From Bacteroidota bacterium (GTDB lineage Bacteria > Bacteroidota > Bacteroidia > Chitinophagales > Chitinophagaceae): a stretch of DNA of 64,000 bases. The notes beneath the pieces are model-generated. The model saw nothing but the letters and a program-made list of their open reading frames with translations. It had not been told where the DNA came from and ran no database searches. Shown piece after piece: positions 26,501-35,700 of this stretch. Position numbers and translations under genes: made by a program. Each line of letters opens with the position of its first letter. The first letter of the stretch is position 1. The DNA is taken from NCBI GenBank assembly GCA_018266575.1, contig JAFEAE010000018.1:62001-126000 (forward strand), in the 5' to 3' direction.

Positions 26501-29369
26501 CAGAGATTTTTGTCCAGCTATATGATGCAATTGTACCATCAGGATCTTGTGAACCTGATCCATCTAAGGTTGATGTATTTGTAGGCAAAGTAATAGTTTG
26601 GCTTGCTCCGGCATTGGCAACAGGTGGTTGATTAGCTGCTGCATTTACAATTACTTTTACTTGCGCAGTACTTGTCGACCCACTATTATCCGTAACCATC
26701 AATTGAAAAACATAAGTTCCTGCAACCAATGCCGAAACCGTTGGTGTTGCAGTGGTGCTATTTGTGATCGTTGCTGTAGACGGGCCGGAAACCTGGCTCC
26801 ACTTGTATCCGGCAATTGTTCCATCGGGGTCAGAAGATGCACTACCATTTAATGAAACAGAATTGGTAGGCAATGTAATTGTTTTTGCAGAACCAGCATT
26901 TGCAACCGGTGGTTGATTTGCTGCTGCATTAACGGTTACAGTTGTTGTATCCGATGCGGTTGCACCGCTATTATCAGTAACTGTTAATTGATAAATATAA
27001 GTTCCCTGAACAAGATTGCTCAATGTAGCTGTTGAAGTATTTGCATTTGTAATTGTTCCTGTTGAAGGACCGGAAATTTTTGTCCAACTGTAAGATGCAA
27101 TTGTACCATCAGGATCTGAAGAAGCACTCCCATCTAATGTTGCTGTATTTGTAGGCAATGTAATGGCTTGATTAGCCCCTGCATTAGCTGTCGGCGGTTG
27201 ATTAGCTGCAGCATTAACTACTACAGTTATTGTTGCCGTGTCAGATAAATTATTGCTGTCTTTTACTACTATACGGAATACATAAGTACCAGCTACAAGC
27301 CCCGATATTGTTGTTGTAAGAGAAGATGCAGATTTAATTGTTGCCGTGTTCGGGCCTGAAGTTTCTGTCCATGAATATGAATTTATAGTTCCTGAACCTG
27401 CAGTTGCAGCAGCTGTTAGTGATGTTGTATTTGTAGGTAATGTAATTGTCTGATTGCTTCCTGCAGTAACGGTTGGCGGCGTTGGCGCAGGATTAACTAC
27501 AACGGTCATTGTTGCAGTAGCCGTTAATCCCAGTAAGTCAACAACTTTTAACTGGAATACATAAGTGCCTGCTATGAGTCCCGATGCAGTTGTAGTAAGT
27601 GCAGATGGGGAAGAGATAGTTGCTGTATTTGGGCCAGATACCTGAGTCCATGTGTTTGTTGAAACCGTGCTCAGCAAATCTGTTATGGTTCCGGTAAGGT
27701 TTACACTGCTTGTAGGAAGTGTTATAGCCTGATTAGAAAGAGCGATTATCGGCCCGTTGCTTGAACCAACAACAACCGAACTTAACAGGTAGCTGCCATC
27801 ACTTAAAACATTTGCATTTGCAAGTGCAAGTGGCTTACGGTATCCGTTCGGGTCACGAATGATCAGGTACAAATTATACGTACCCGTAGCAATGGAAGAA
27901 GATAAAGTAAGATTATCTGTAACTGTTTTCGTTCCTGGCGAAAATAACCTTGGATTAAATGAAGACGTCCAGGTTTGTAAAACAGTAGAACCGTTTCTTA
28001 ACTCAAACTGTACGTTCCAGTTTTCGTAAGTTGGAGTAATTCCTATATTGCTCCAGTTCAATGTTAGCGGGAAGGAATTTCCTACACTCAAAGATCCTAT
28101 TGTCCCTGATTTTACTTGCAAACGATATCCGCATGCTTTTGAAGCTGCACGGATATTATTCTGCATCGAAGAATTGCTGTACTCACTGTAATTACCATTT
28201 CCAAAAGATGTTGCGTGGTCTAAACGCACTTGTCTTTCCAGGTCTCCATAGTCGGTAGTAATGCTACCATTGCTTGCGCAACCCTGGTATGGTTCGCCGG
28301 TTACCGGTGCATATTTATAACGGGCCATAATGGAATCACTAAATTTTATCCCATTATATGTGGTGTTGTTTTGATCAGTCCACCAATCAATATAAGAATC
28401 GCACAGGTCTCCAAAATTATCCCTGCGCCATCCCAATTTTCCCCAGCTGTTTTTTGTTGTTAATGCAAAATATCCGACAGCAGGGTCGGTCATTGTATTC
28501 GCTAATTGATTGCCATCAAATGCTGCAATCAATGTAACCATGGAAAAGTTCTCAAACGCATGTATCTGGTAAGAAATAAGACTGTCTAATGTTGCTACAG
28601 TTGCTTTTGTGCCTGATGGATAATCGGAATTTGAACTTACAATTTCTGCAGCATGCCATTCTCCAAAATCACCATAAAAACGGATATCGATAAAACCAAT
28701 TACGTTTTTATAAGGCACACCATTATAAGAAGTGGAGTTGATATGATTATTTAACGCAACACAAATATTTTTTACTGCAGATAAATAAGTAGGGCTATTC
28801 CAGTTTGGTACCCACATTCCTGTTTGTGGCGTTATCCAGTCCGGTGTAGATTCGGCTTGCATCGCATTATGTAACCATGTAGGATAATAAAGCGTTCCAC
28901 CACCTACAGAACTGCCGCTACATGCTGAACACAATTCCATTATACCAAATGAAAATTTTTGTCCGCTGGAAATTGCTGAATTTATTTGTGCATCGAAAGC
29001 AGACCAATTGTATGAGCCTTGTGTTTTGTCTTCAAACTGGTTCCATTGAAAACGATAGTAGGCATCTAACGGATTTGTATTTGTACTTGCAGAAGGAACA
29101 TTTACCATATTTTGTCCCGACCACACATATACACCTCGTCCCGGAGAAATTAAATCTGTATTACTGTAAGCAATTGTATCAAGGTTAAATGATACAGTTT
29201 GTGCATTTACTACACATGTAAATATTAATAAAAATGAAATTAATAAAAGGCGGAATTTATTTTTCGAAACAAAAAAGGAAACAGTAGCTGAGGAGCCGTT
29301 TTCATTTGAGATATCACCACTCGTTCGAAAATAATTGCTATTGATCAGGGTTGGGTACAATCCTTTCAT
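23508..29369 (-). CDS. Giant T9SS cargo: DUF4874/DUF4832 head, 14 PKD-like repeats, sorting domain
   Basis: Very large secreted protein (1953 residues from the ATG at 29369; a TTG at 29405 adds 12). A hydrophobic signal (FRLLLISFLLIFTCVVNAQ) ends about residue 57, so the n-region is unusually long. The head, to about residue 530, is a paralog of the convergent lipoprotein (LISPGRGVYVWSG, DAYYRFQWNQFED, GWRRDNFGDL, PVTGEPYQG). Then come 14 Ig-like PKD/REJ-type repeats of about 94 residues with the recurring frame PVANAG, ITLPTNS, LDGS, DPDGTI, SYSWT, SGP, TYxFQLTVTDN. The last 80 residues are a T9SS type A sorting domain (LLYPNPAQSTINL, NISNLAHGLYVM, ending KFLKQ). The repeats probably form a stalk that displays the head on the cell surface or in the EPS matrix. 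Confidence 0.87.
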   Translation of the reverse strand: MKGLYPTLINSNYFRTSGDISNENGSSATVSFFVSKNKFRLLLISFLLIFTCVVNAQTVSFNLDTIAYSNTDLISPGRGVYVWSGQNMVNVPSASTNTNPLDAYYRFQWNQFEDKTQGSYNWSAFDAQINSAISSGQKFSFGIMELCSACSGSSVGGGTLYYPTWLHNAMQAESTPDWITPQTGMWVPNWNSPTYLSAVKNICVALNNHINSTSYNGVPYKNVIGFIDIRFYGDFGEWHAAEIVSSNSDYPSGTKATVATLDSLISYQIHAFENFSMVTLIAAFDGNQLANTMTDPAVGYFALTTKNSWGKLGWRRDNFGDLCDSYIDWWTDQNNTTYNGIKFSDSIMARYKYAPVTGEPYQGCASNGSITTDYGDLERQVRLDHATSFGNGNYSEYSNSSMQNNIRAASKACGYRLQVKSGTIGSLSVGNSFPLTLNWSNIGITPTYENWNVQFELRNGSTVLQTWTSSFNPRLFSPGTKTVTDNLTLSSSIATGTYNLYLIIRDPNGYRKPLALANANVLSDGSYLLSSVVVGSSNGPIIALSNQAITLPTSSVNLTGTITDLLSTVSTNTWTQVSGPNTATISSPSALTTTASGLIAGTYVFQLKVVDLLGLTATATMTVVVNPAPTPPTVTAGSNQTITLPTNTTSLTAAATAGSGTINSYSWTETSGPNTATIKSASSLTTTISGLVAGTYVFRIVVKDSNNLSDTATITVVVNAAANQPPTANAGANQAITLPTNTATLDGSASSDPDGTIASYSWTKISGPSTGTITNANTSTATLSNLVQGTYIYQLTVTDNSGATASDTTTVTVNAAANQPPVANAGSAKTITLPTNSVSLNGSASSDPDGTIAGYKWSQVSGPSTATITNSTTATPTVSALVAGTYVFQLMVTDNSGSTSTAQVKVIVNAAANQPPVANAGASQTITLPTNTSTLDGSGSQDPDGTIASYSWTKISGPTTGTITNANTVTATLSNLVQGTYTYQLTVTDNNGATASDTVTVTVNAAPNQVPVANAGSSKTITLPTNSVSLDGSKSYDPDGTIASYNWTQTSGPSTATITGSTTATPTMSDLVAGKYIFRITVTDNSGATSSAQVNVTVNSAANIDPVANAGADQTIILPADSIVLDGTASQGSNGAAIVSYTWSQLSGPNTSNIASPTSGTTTVGNLVTGTYTFQLTVTDNNGNSATDTVSVVVSAPANKSPIANAGSSKTITLPTNSITLDGSKSYDPDGTIAAYAWTQTFGPSTATIANGNTVSPTVSGLQAGSYYFQLTVTDNSGATATASVKITVRAAVVNQSPVANAGSNQSITLPTNTASLDGSASVDPDGTIAAYAWTQVSGPSTSTITTAASAATTVTNLVQGTYVYKLTVTDNKGATDTDTVTVIVNAAVNKPPVANAGTSRTITLPTNSVTLNGSRSYDPDGTISAYTWTQVSGPSAATIANANTVNPTVSGLVAGQYIFQLTVTDNSGATATAQVKIVVNTPPNQAPVANAGVDASITLPTNSITLDGSASYDPDGTIVSYSWNKISGTGAITITNSNTATPTVMGLQAGTYVFQLTVTDNAGATSTDNVTITVNAATSTNQAPVANAGTNQTITLPTNSTTLDGSKSSDPDGTISAYSWTKVSGTGGTITNASTTKPTVTGLSAGNYVYKLTVTDNKGASASAQVTITVSAAAAANKAPVANAGADQTITLPTSSTTLDGSKSSDPDGTIIAYSWTKVSGTGGTITNASTAKPTVSGLSAGNYVYKLTVTDNKGATSSDQVTVKVNAETSPVIPAPVANAGNDTTLAVPVTTTTLNGSGSTGSIASYEWSQVSGPDTATITSPNSPVATVSNLSVGEYSFQLRVMNSQGASSTASIKVTVVNNLRSETSMLLYPNPAQSTINLRLTSDSTGTMQVNIYDIRGTLVLSYQTNKSSSFFDKGFNISNLAHGLYVMQVVIGNNKTAYTAKFLKQ
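23783..27757 (-). repeat. Array of 14 coding PKD-like repeats
   Basis: About 4 kb of direct repeats with a period near 284 bases inside the giant gene. The best-conserved units (for example those around 24060-24620 and 26340-27190) share long near-identical stretches at DNA level. Units 1, 2, 7 and 14 (counted from the N terminus) lack the DPDGTI core or have it altered. Copy number could change by recombination. Confidence 0.85.
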
Positions 29370-29405
29370 AGATATTGGATATAGTTTTTCAAATTGTATG
29401 GACAA

Positions 29406-29702
29406 ATCAGTTATTACAAATTGTTTGCCAAAACATATTTAATTAATTAATTTAAAAGAATACGACTAAATTCTGTAGAGGCAAACATGGTTTTGATAAG
29501 GAACGGATGTGGCGTTTTTTCAACAACTTTAACAGACCAAGTAATCATTAAAATTGTGCCAAAAAATACAGATGTTGAATAAATGTGAATAACACATTAA
29601 AAAACGTAAAACCCCTTCGTAGATGTACGATGAAATAAGTGAAAAGCAGGGCTAATTTGTAATAAAATTTATTTTCTGAGAAAGTCTGGACGAAAAGAAA
29701 AA
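29406..29702. other. AT-rich intergenic region, nothing assigned
   Basis: About 300 bases (333 from the ATG at 29369) between two minus-strand genes. It is AT-rich, with a short TTAA/AATT run near 29440-29455 and only an imperfect TATGTTTT element for the giant gene. No terminator, RNA or credible ORF was recognised. Confidence 0.4.
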
Positions 29703-30542
29703 TTATCTGAAAGAATATTCATATTCAATTTTTCCAAGCATTTGTTTTTGCTTATTGAAGCAAATTTCAGTTGCCTGCAAACCATTTTCAGTATATTGGT
29801 AGATCCATTTCTGATAGTTGTTGCTTCCTGCAGAAACAGTAAGCATGGACCCAAGTAAGCCTTCACTGTTATATTCAAAAACATAATCAGGAAGCAAACG
29901 GTCGGCTTGTTTATTATAGCGCACTACATCTGTCAGGCGATTATTTTCATCATAATAATAATATATCACAGGAAGGTTTATCCTGTTCCGCACAGGATGT
30001 TCTTCAATAATATTTCCTTTTTCGTCAATAACAAAACGAATAAAGGTAGTGTCGTTGTTGTTTTTTATTTTCAACATCCCCGTAGCTTTTCCGGTGGCAT
30101 CATATTGCCATACATGTTGTTCAACATCTTTCACCTGGTCTGCTGCAGATGATGAGGTATTCAATATAGTTGTAATCTTTCCATTATTATCATACGTATA
30201 CTCTGTAGTTGTTTGGTAACGGTCGCTTGTGTCAAGTGTTTTTTTCAGCAGCCCATCGGTTGTATAATATGAAAAAAGAAAATCTTCAGGAGTGTAAGTT
30301 GATTTCGTATGAGTAGTGATCTGCGTAAAATCCGGCGTAACATTTTGTTCACATATAAATCCTTCTGTGGGTTGGTTGCCCGGCTCAAAGCTTGATAGTT
30401 TCACAGATTTTACCCTGTTCTTTTTGTACATTTTCCATTTATCAGCCAGTTGCTTTGCCACGATAATATCTTTATAATAATATTGCGCAACTGCTATCCG
30501 GTGAACAAAAATCATAAGTAATAAAGCAACGATCGATTTCAT
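29703..30542 (-). CDS. Secreted YD-repeat-like protein, function unknown
   Basis: Protein of 279 residues with a signal peptide (MKSIVALLLMIFVHRIAVAQ) that predicts export to the periplasm or surface. The mature part is rich in Tyr/Asp/Asn turns that recall RHS/YD repeats: YTYDNNGKITTIL, WQYDATGKATGML, YYYDENNRLTDVV, VFEYNSEGLLGSM, YQYTENGLQATE. The unit spacing is 20-35 residues. No catalytic motif or lipobox is seen. Similar single-gene YD-repeat secreted proteins are frequent in Bacteroidota and mostly unstudied. The last residues form another repeat edge, so the gene looks complete. It probably has its own promoter (TAAATTTG on the minus strand at 30562-30569). Confidence 0.65.
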   Translation of the reverse strand: MKSIVALLLMIFVHRIAVAQYYYKDIIVAKQLADKWKMYKKNRVKSVKLSSFEPGNQPTEGFICEQNVTPDFTQITTHTKSTYTPEDFLFSYYTTDGLLKKTLDTSDRYQTTTEYTYDNNGKITTILNTSSSAADQVKDVEQHVWQYDATGKATGMLKIKNNNDTTFIRFVIDEKGNIIEEHPVRNRINLPVIYYYYDENNRLTDVVRYNKQADRLLPDYVFEYNSEGLLGSMLTVSAGSNNYQKWIYQYTENGLQATEICFNKQKQMLGKIEYEYSFR

Positions 30543-30561
30543 TTCTACGATTGTTTAAAAC

Positions 30562-30569
30562 CAAATTTA
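30562..30569 (-). promoter_or_regulatory. Candidate -7 element of the YD-repeat-like gene
   Basis: Minus-strand TAAATTTG, a full match to TAnnTTTG, lies about 20 bases upstream of the ATG at 30542 and would give a very short leader. Confidence 0.45.
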
Positions 30570-30714
30570 TAATGCAAAGCATAGAAACGAAAATTTCTTT
30601 GCTTTAATACATTTATCTCGTTAAACTTTATTAATCTAAATCTTGCGGCGGGAATCCATTTCTTTCTGTAAGGGTAATTGCTGCTTTGTGCTTATTTTTA
30701 AGCAAAATTTTAAC

Positions 30715-31965
30715 TTGTCGCACCTAAAGGAACGTAAAGAAAAAATTTGCCTCAACTGCAATACTGCTTTGCATGGGCGTTATTGCCATGTTTGCGGCCA
30801 GGAAAATATTGAACCAAAAGAAACTGTCTGGCATTTGGTTAATCACTTTTTCCAGGATATTACACACTTCGATGGAAAATTTTTCAGCACCGTAAAATTG
30901 CTGCTTGCCAGGCCTGGGTTTCTGTCAACAGAATATATGATCGGCAGAAGGGCGAGTTATTTGAACCCGATCCGTATGTATGTGTTTACTTCTGCAATTT
31001 TCTTTCTTATATTTTTTTCGATAAGATCAGAGAACCAGTTCTTTCATTTAAATGCAGCACCCCCGCCGTCATTAACAGAAAAAAGATCGGGGGTAAAAGA
31101 TTGGGAACAACAGATAGAAAAAATCCAGGCTCAAATCAGAAACGATAAAAATGCAGATACTTCGGAACTTAAAGACAAAATACAGGAGTTGAATGCAATC
31201 ATTGCTGCCGCAAAAAAAATTTATGGAGATACTACTACCAGGAAATTCAGTATAAAAGATATTGCACTATTAATGCTCAGGGCAAATACGGATAGCCTGA
31301 AAAGTGAAGGCATGCCAGGGTTCGCAATAGATTCGTTAAAACATGCGTTTGCAAAAAACGATACAACAAAAGAAAATGATTATGCATTGTTTGGTATTTC
31401 AATAAGCCAATATCCAACTGTAGAATCATATGATTCTATACAAAAAAGACTTCCGTCGAATAAACAAGACGGATGGTTCGATAAATTAGTGAAACGGCGG
31501 GTGATTGAAATAAGAAACGAGATGAAAAAAGACCGGAAAAGCTTCTCTGAACATTTCCAGGAAAAACTATTGCATTCGTTTCCGAAAATATTATTTATTT
31601 CGCTTCCTTTTTTTGCACTGATATTGAAATTGGTTTATATCCGACGCCCGCAATTTTATTATACCAATCATGGCATATTTGCCATTCATGTGTATTGCGC
31701 CACATTTATAATTTTATTGGTCGTGCTTCTATTAAATCAATTGCAGGACGCCGTGGCATGGGGCTGGTTAAAGACGTTTTTTGCCGTGCTCATTACCATT
31801 GTTTGGCTTTATATTTTTATTTACCTGTATAAAGCGATGCGCAATTTTTACAGGCAGGGAACATTTAAAACAATCCTCAAATACCTGATCGTAAATTTTC
31901 TTGCATTTATTGTTAATATTTTACTTTTCGTGCTGTTTGTTTTAATATCTGTTATCTCCATTTAA
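30715..31965 (+). CDS. DUF3667 zinc-ribbon membrane protein
   Basis: Integral membrane protein of 417 residues from the TTG at 30715. The open frame reaches a TTG at 30643, but the extra 24 residues are Cys/Phe-rich and unlike the family, which starts shortly before the zinc ribbon. The N-terminal ribbon is CLNCNTALHGRYCHVCGQ. Next come the DUF3667 signature (FFQDITHFDGKFFSTVKLLL, RPGFLSTEYMIGRRASYLNP), a first membrane helix (MYVFTSAIFFLIFF), a long polar segment of about 200 residues with coiled-coil character, and three or four helices at the C terminus. The family is widespread in Bacteroidota and has no established function. mazG follows 11 bases downstream, so both may share a transcript. 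Confidence 0.78.
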   Translation: MSHLKERKEKICLNCNTALHGRYCHVCGQENIEPKETVWHLVNHFFQDITHFDGKFFSTVKLLLARPGFLSTEYMIGRRASYLNPIRMYVFTSAIFFLIFFSIRSENQFFHLNAAPPPSLTEKRSGVKDWEQQIEKIQAQIRNDKNADTSELKDKIQELNAIIAAAKKIYGDTTTRKFSIKDIALLMLRANTDSLKSEGMPGFAIDSLKHAFAKNDTTKENDYALFGISISQYPTVESYDSIQKRLPSNKQDGWFDKLVKRRVIEIRNEMKKDRKSFSEHFQEKLLHSFPKILFISLPFFALILKLVYIRRPQFYYTNHGIFAIHVYCATFIILLVVLLLNQLQDAVAWGWLKTFFAVLITIVWLYIFIYLYKAMRNFYRQGTFKTILKYLIVNFLAFIVNILLFVLFVLISVISI

Positions 31966-31976
31966 TAAAAATTTTT

Positions 31977-32741
31977 ATGAGCGATACAATAAATTCTTTT
32001 GACAGGCTCGTGCGTATTATGGACGAATTACGTGAACAATGCCCGTGGGACAAAAAGCAAACTATTCAAACATTACGTACACTTACCATTGAAGAAATGT
32101 ACGAGCTGGCAGATGCAATTACGGACGAAGACTGGAAAGGGATTAAAGAAGAATTAGGGGATCTTTTGTTGCATATTGTTTTTTATGCACGTATAGGAAG
32201 GGAGCAAAACAAGTTTACGCTTAATGAAATGATAAATGGAATTTGTGATAAACTTGTTCACCGTCACCCGCACATTTACGGCGATGTAAAAGTGAACAAT
32301 GAAGAAGATGTAAAACAGAATTGGGAAAAATTAAAGTTAAAAGAAGGAAAGAAATCGGTGCTGGGCGGCGTTCCGGTTTCATTACCAGCAACCGTAAAAG
32401 CAATACGCTTGCAGGAGAAAGCAAAGCAGGTTGGATTTGAATGGGACAATACTAACCAGGTTTGGGATAAGGTAAAAGAAGAAATGGATGAATTGCAGGA
32501 AGCCATAAGCGAAGGGAATAACGCAAAAATAGAAGAGGAGTTTGGCGATTTGGTTTTTTCTTTAATTAATTATGCACGGTTTTTGCATATTGATGCAGAG
32601 AATTCGCTCGAGAAAACAAATAAAAAATTCATAAGCCGCTTTACTCAAATGGAAAACCTCGCCCTTGCAGAAGGGAAAGCATTGTCTGAAATGAGCCTTG
32701 AGGAAATGGACAATATCTGGAATTCGATAAAAAAAAAATAA
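31977..32741 (+). CDS. mazG: Nucleoside triphosphate pyrophosphohydrolase MazG
   Basis: House-cleaning NTP pyrophosphohydrolase of 254 residues, close to E. coli MazG. It has two tandem MazG domains. The first has REQCPWDKKQTIQTLRTLTIEEMYEL and EELGDLLLHIVFYARIG; the second has VKEEMDELQEAI and EEEFGDLVFSLINYARFL. The acidic ExxE...ExxD metal-binding pattern is present in both. The kinase gene starts four bases after the stop. Confidence 0.94.
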   Translation: MSDTINSFDRLVRIMDELREQCPWDKKQTIQTLRTLTIEEMYELADAITDEDWKGIKEELGDLLLHIVFYARIGREQNKFTLNEMINGICDKLVHRHPHIYGDVKVNNEEDVKQNWEKLKLKEGKKSVLGGVPVSLPATVKAIRLQEKAKQVGFEWDNTNQVWDKVKEEMDELQEAISEGNNAKIEEEFGDLVFSLINYARFLHIDAENSLEKTNKKFISRFTQMENLALAEGKALSEMSLEEMDNIWNSIKKK

Positions 32742-32744
32742 GGA

Positions 32745-35700
32745 TTGAAGTCTTTTCTAAAAAATCTTTTGCAAAAAAATGGCTACCTCATGCTGGTAGT
32801 AGTGGCCCTTTTTATTGCAGGTTATTTTGTTGATTACTTTTACGACAGCGATACATCAGCGCAATTGCTGAGAAATACCGTACAATCATTTCTTCAAAAA
32901 CGCGAGCAGGATTTTATTGCTGTTACGAAAGATACGCAATTACTCAGGCAATTGATTAACCACGAGTATTCGGAAAAAAAATTAGATATCCTCGTTGAAA
33001 AAAAATACAGCATTTTATTGTACAAAAGGAATAGCAGCTTTTCATTAGAATTCTGGAGCGACCAACGTGCTCTGCCTGATGATACATTATTATATGCCGC
33101 TGATGGAAATTATTTTTCGCAGCTAAAGAACGGTCAATACGAGGTAATACGAAAAACAATTCCGCTTGCAGCGAATGATTCTGTTTTGGCAATTGCCCTT
33201 ATACCTGTACGTTGGCAATATTATATCGCAATCGATAACCTGAAACCTGAGTTTGTTGATATTCCCTCCGCAGAAGATCGTTTTATCATCACCATTAATA
33301 GGAACGATTTTCCTGTGCAAAGCAGCTTTGGCAACACATTATTTTATCTTCATCAAAAGGAACACTTAACAACCCGGCACCAAAACTGGATATCGCTTAT
33401 TATTATACTTGGAGGGATTGTTTTGTTACTGTTGATCATCCAGAATATAGCACACCTTATCGCAGACAAGTTTGGTTCTTTAGCCGGCATATGGTTCCTG
33501 CTTATTGTAGTGGTAACCTTGCGGGTTGTTGTTTATGTTTTTCCCGGGTTGTTCAACCTGCGGCAATACGAATTATTCGATCCTAAAATTTACGGGGCGA
33601 ATTTTATTCTGAGTTCGCTTGGCGATTTACTTATTAACTCGCTGCTTCTTTGCTGGATCATTCTTTTTCTTCGCAGGGAGAGCAGGAACTATCATTTGCA
33701 CCCGTTTGCGCAGAAGTGGAAGAACTGGTTGTTGAAAACAGTGATACTTACTGTTCTTGTAATTGCCACATTTATATTCGCATACATTGTACAAAGCCTG
33801 GTAGCTGATGCAAAAATTTCATTCAACGTTATTAATTTTTTCAGTCTGAACGTATACAGTTTCATCGGGTTTATAGTATTGGCGTCATTAGCACTAAGCT
33901 ATTTTTTCTTTACGCAGATCATAATGCGCCATTTCAGTACATTGAGCGCAGGAGATAATATTGCCAATTATATCATTACTTCGTTTATTGGCTTATTGCT
34001 GCTGACATTTATTAAGAAGACAGATATTATCGAACTTGATGTATTTGTTCTGTTATGGTTGCTCATTTATTTGTGGCTGATCCAGCGGAAATTGTTTTCA
34101 GGGTTAAATGCACGCCTGAATATATCTGAAGTACTGTTCTGGTTGTTTATTTTTTCTGTTTCTGTTGCAACTGTTATAATTGTTGAGAACAGCAAGATAG
34201 AACTGCAGCAACGAAAGGTAACGGCAGACCGGCTTTCAGAGCAAGCTGATCCTTCCACGGAAAAAGTGATCAGCATTGCGCTCACTTATTTTGATAATGA
34301 TTTTCTCTATCCGAATTTCGACCGGCTCAAAAATTCCGCTGAGAACGCTTATATAAAGGACAGCCTGATCAACCAAAGTTTCAGTACGTACAGAAGTAAA
34401 TATGATACGAAGATTTACACTTATGGCGCAGATGAAAAACCATTGTTTAATGAGGAATCTGTTTCTTACGATACATTGAATACCATTTTCAAAATACAGG
34501 GAAAGCCAACGAATGTAGCAGGCCTGAGATATTATGAAAAATCGTTTGACAAATATTCTTATCTCTATAAAAAGAATATAACGGACTCGGCTAACCGAAT
34601 AGTTGGTTATCTTTTTATTCTTTCCGAACCTAAAAATTACAAAGGGGATAATTTGTTGGTGCCGGAGCTGTTCCAGCAAAAAAGGGAATTTCTCCCTCAA
34701 TATTCCCAAACTTATTCTTATGCGATCTACAACAAAAATGAATTGATCGCGAATTATAATAATTATTCATTCCCGACACATCTTTCAGAAAGCCAGATAC
34801 CTCAGGTTGATTACACGCAACGCAAGAACGGAGGTTATGACGAATTGTGGCATCGTATTTCCGATGATAAAATAGTGATCATTGCCAAAAAGGATAATTC
34901 GGTTATAGAAGCTATCACATTATTCGCGTACCTGTTTAGCGCATTCCTGTTTCTTGTTGCTATTTTCAGGTTCGGTTCTATTCTTATTAATTCAAGGTTG
35001 CAATGGAGTTTATTGAAACAACATCTGCAATTCAACATCCGGTCGCAGATTCATACAACGATCATTTTTATCAGTTTGTTTTCATTTATGGTAATTGGTT
35101 TTGCCACTATATTATTTTTCAAAAACCGTTACGATCGTAATAACCAGGAACAATTAAGCAGGGCAAGGGAAATTGTAGCAAGGGAGATACAAAATGATTT
35201 GGGAGATCACGTTACTTATAATGATTCTGCAAAATCATATGATCTGGGTTCTAAAGAATACCTGGGCAAGCTTATCGATAAAGTAGCTGAGATACATGGA
35301 AATGATATTAACCTTTATGATTTGAATGGAAGCCTGATTATTTCTTCAAACCCTTTTGTATATAATAAAGGCATCCTGAGTGAAAAAATGGACCCGCTTG
35401 CGTACTATAATTTAAGCCAGTTGAGCTCTATTGAATTTTTTAACCAGGAAAAAATGGGCCGGATTTCTTACCTGAGCATTTATTGCCCTATTCGCAATGG
35501 AGAAGGTAAGGCTTATGCGTATCTTAATATCCCTTCATTCCGTACACAAGACGAATTGAAGCAGGAGATATCTAACTTTTTAGTAACGATCATAAATCTT
35601 AACGCATTTATTTTTCTGATTGCCGGAACGATCGCATTGTTCCTTACCAACAGGATCACTTCTTCATTTACACTCATATCGGAAAAAATGCGCCAGATCA

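Noticed and set aside
23783..27757. Regular direct repeats taken for a CRISPR or tandem DNA array
   Set aside because: Period near 284 bases, one open reading frame throughout, and conserved PKD-like protein motifs. They are coding repeats.
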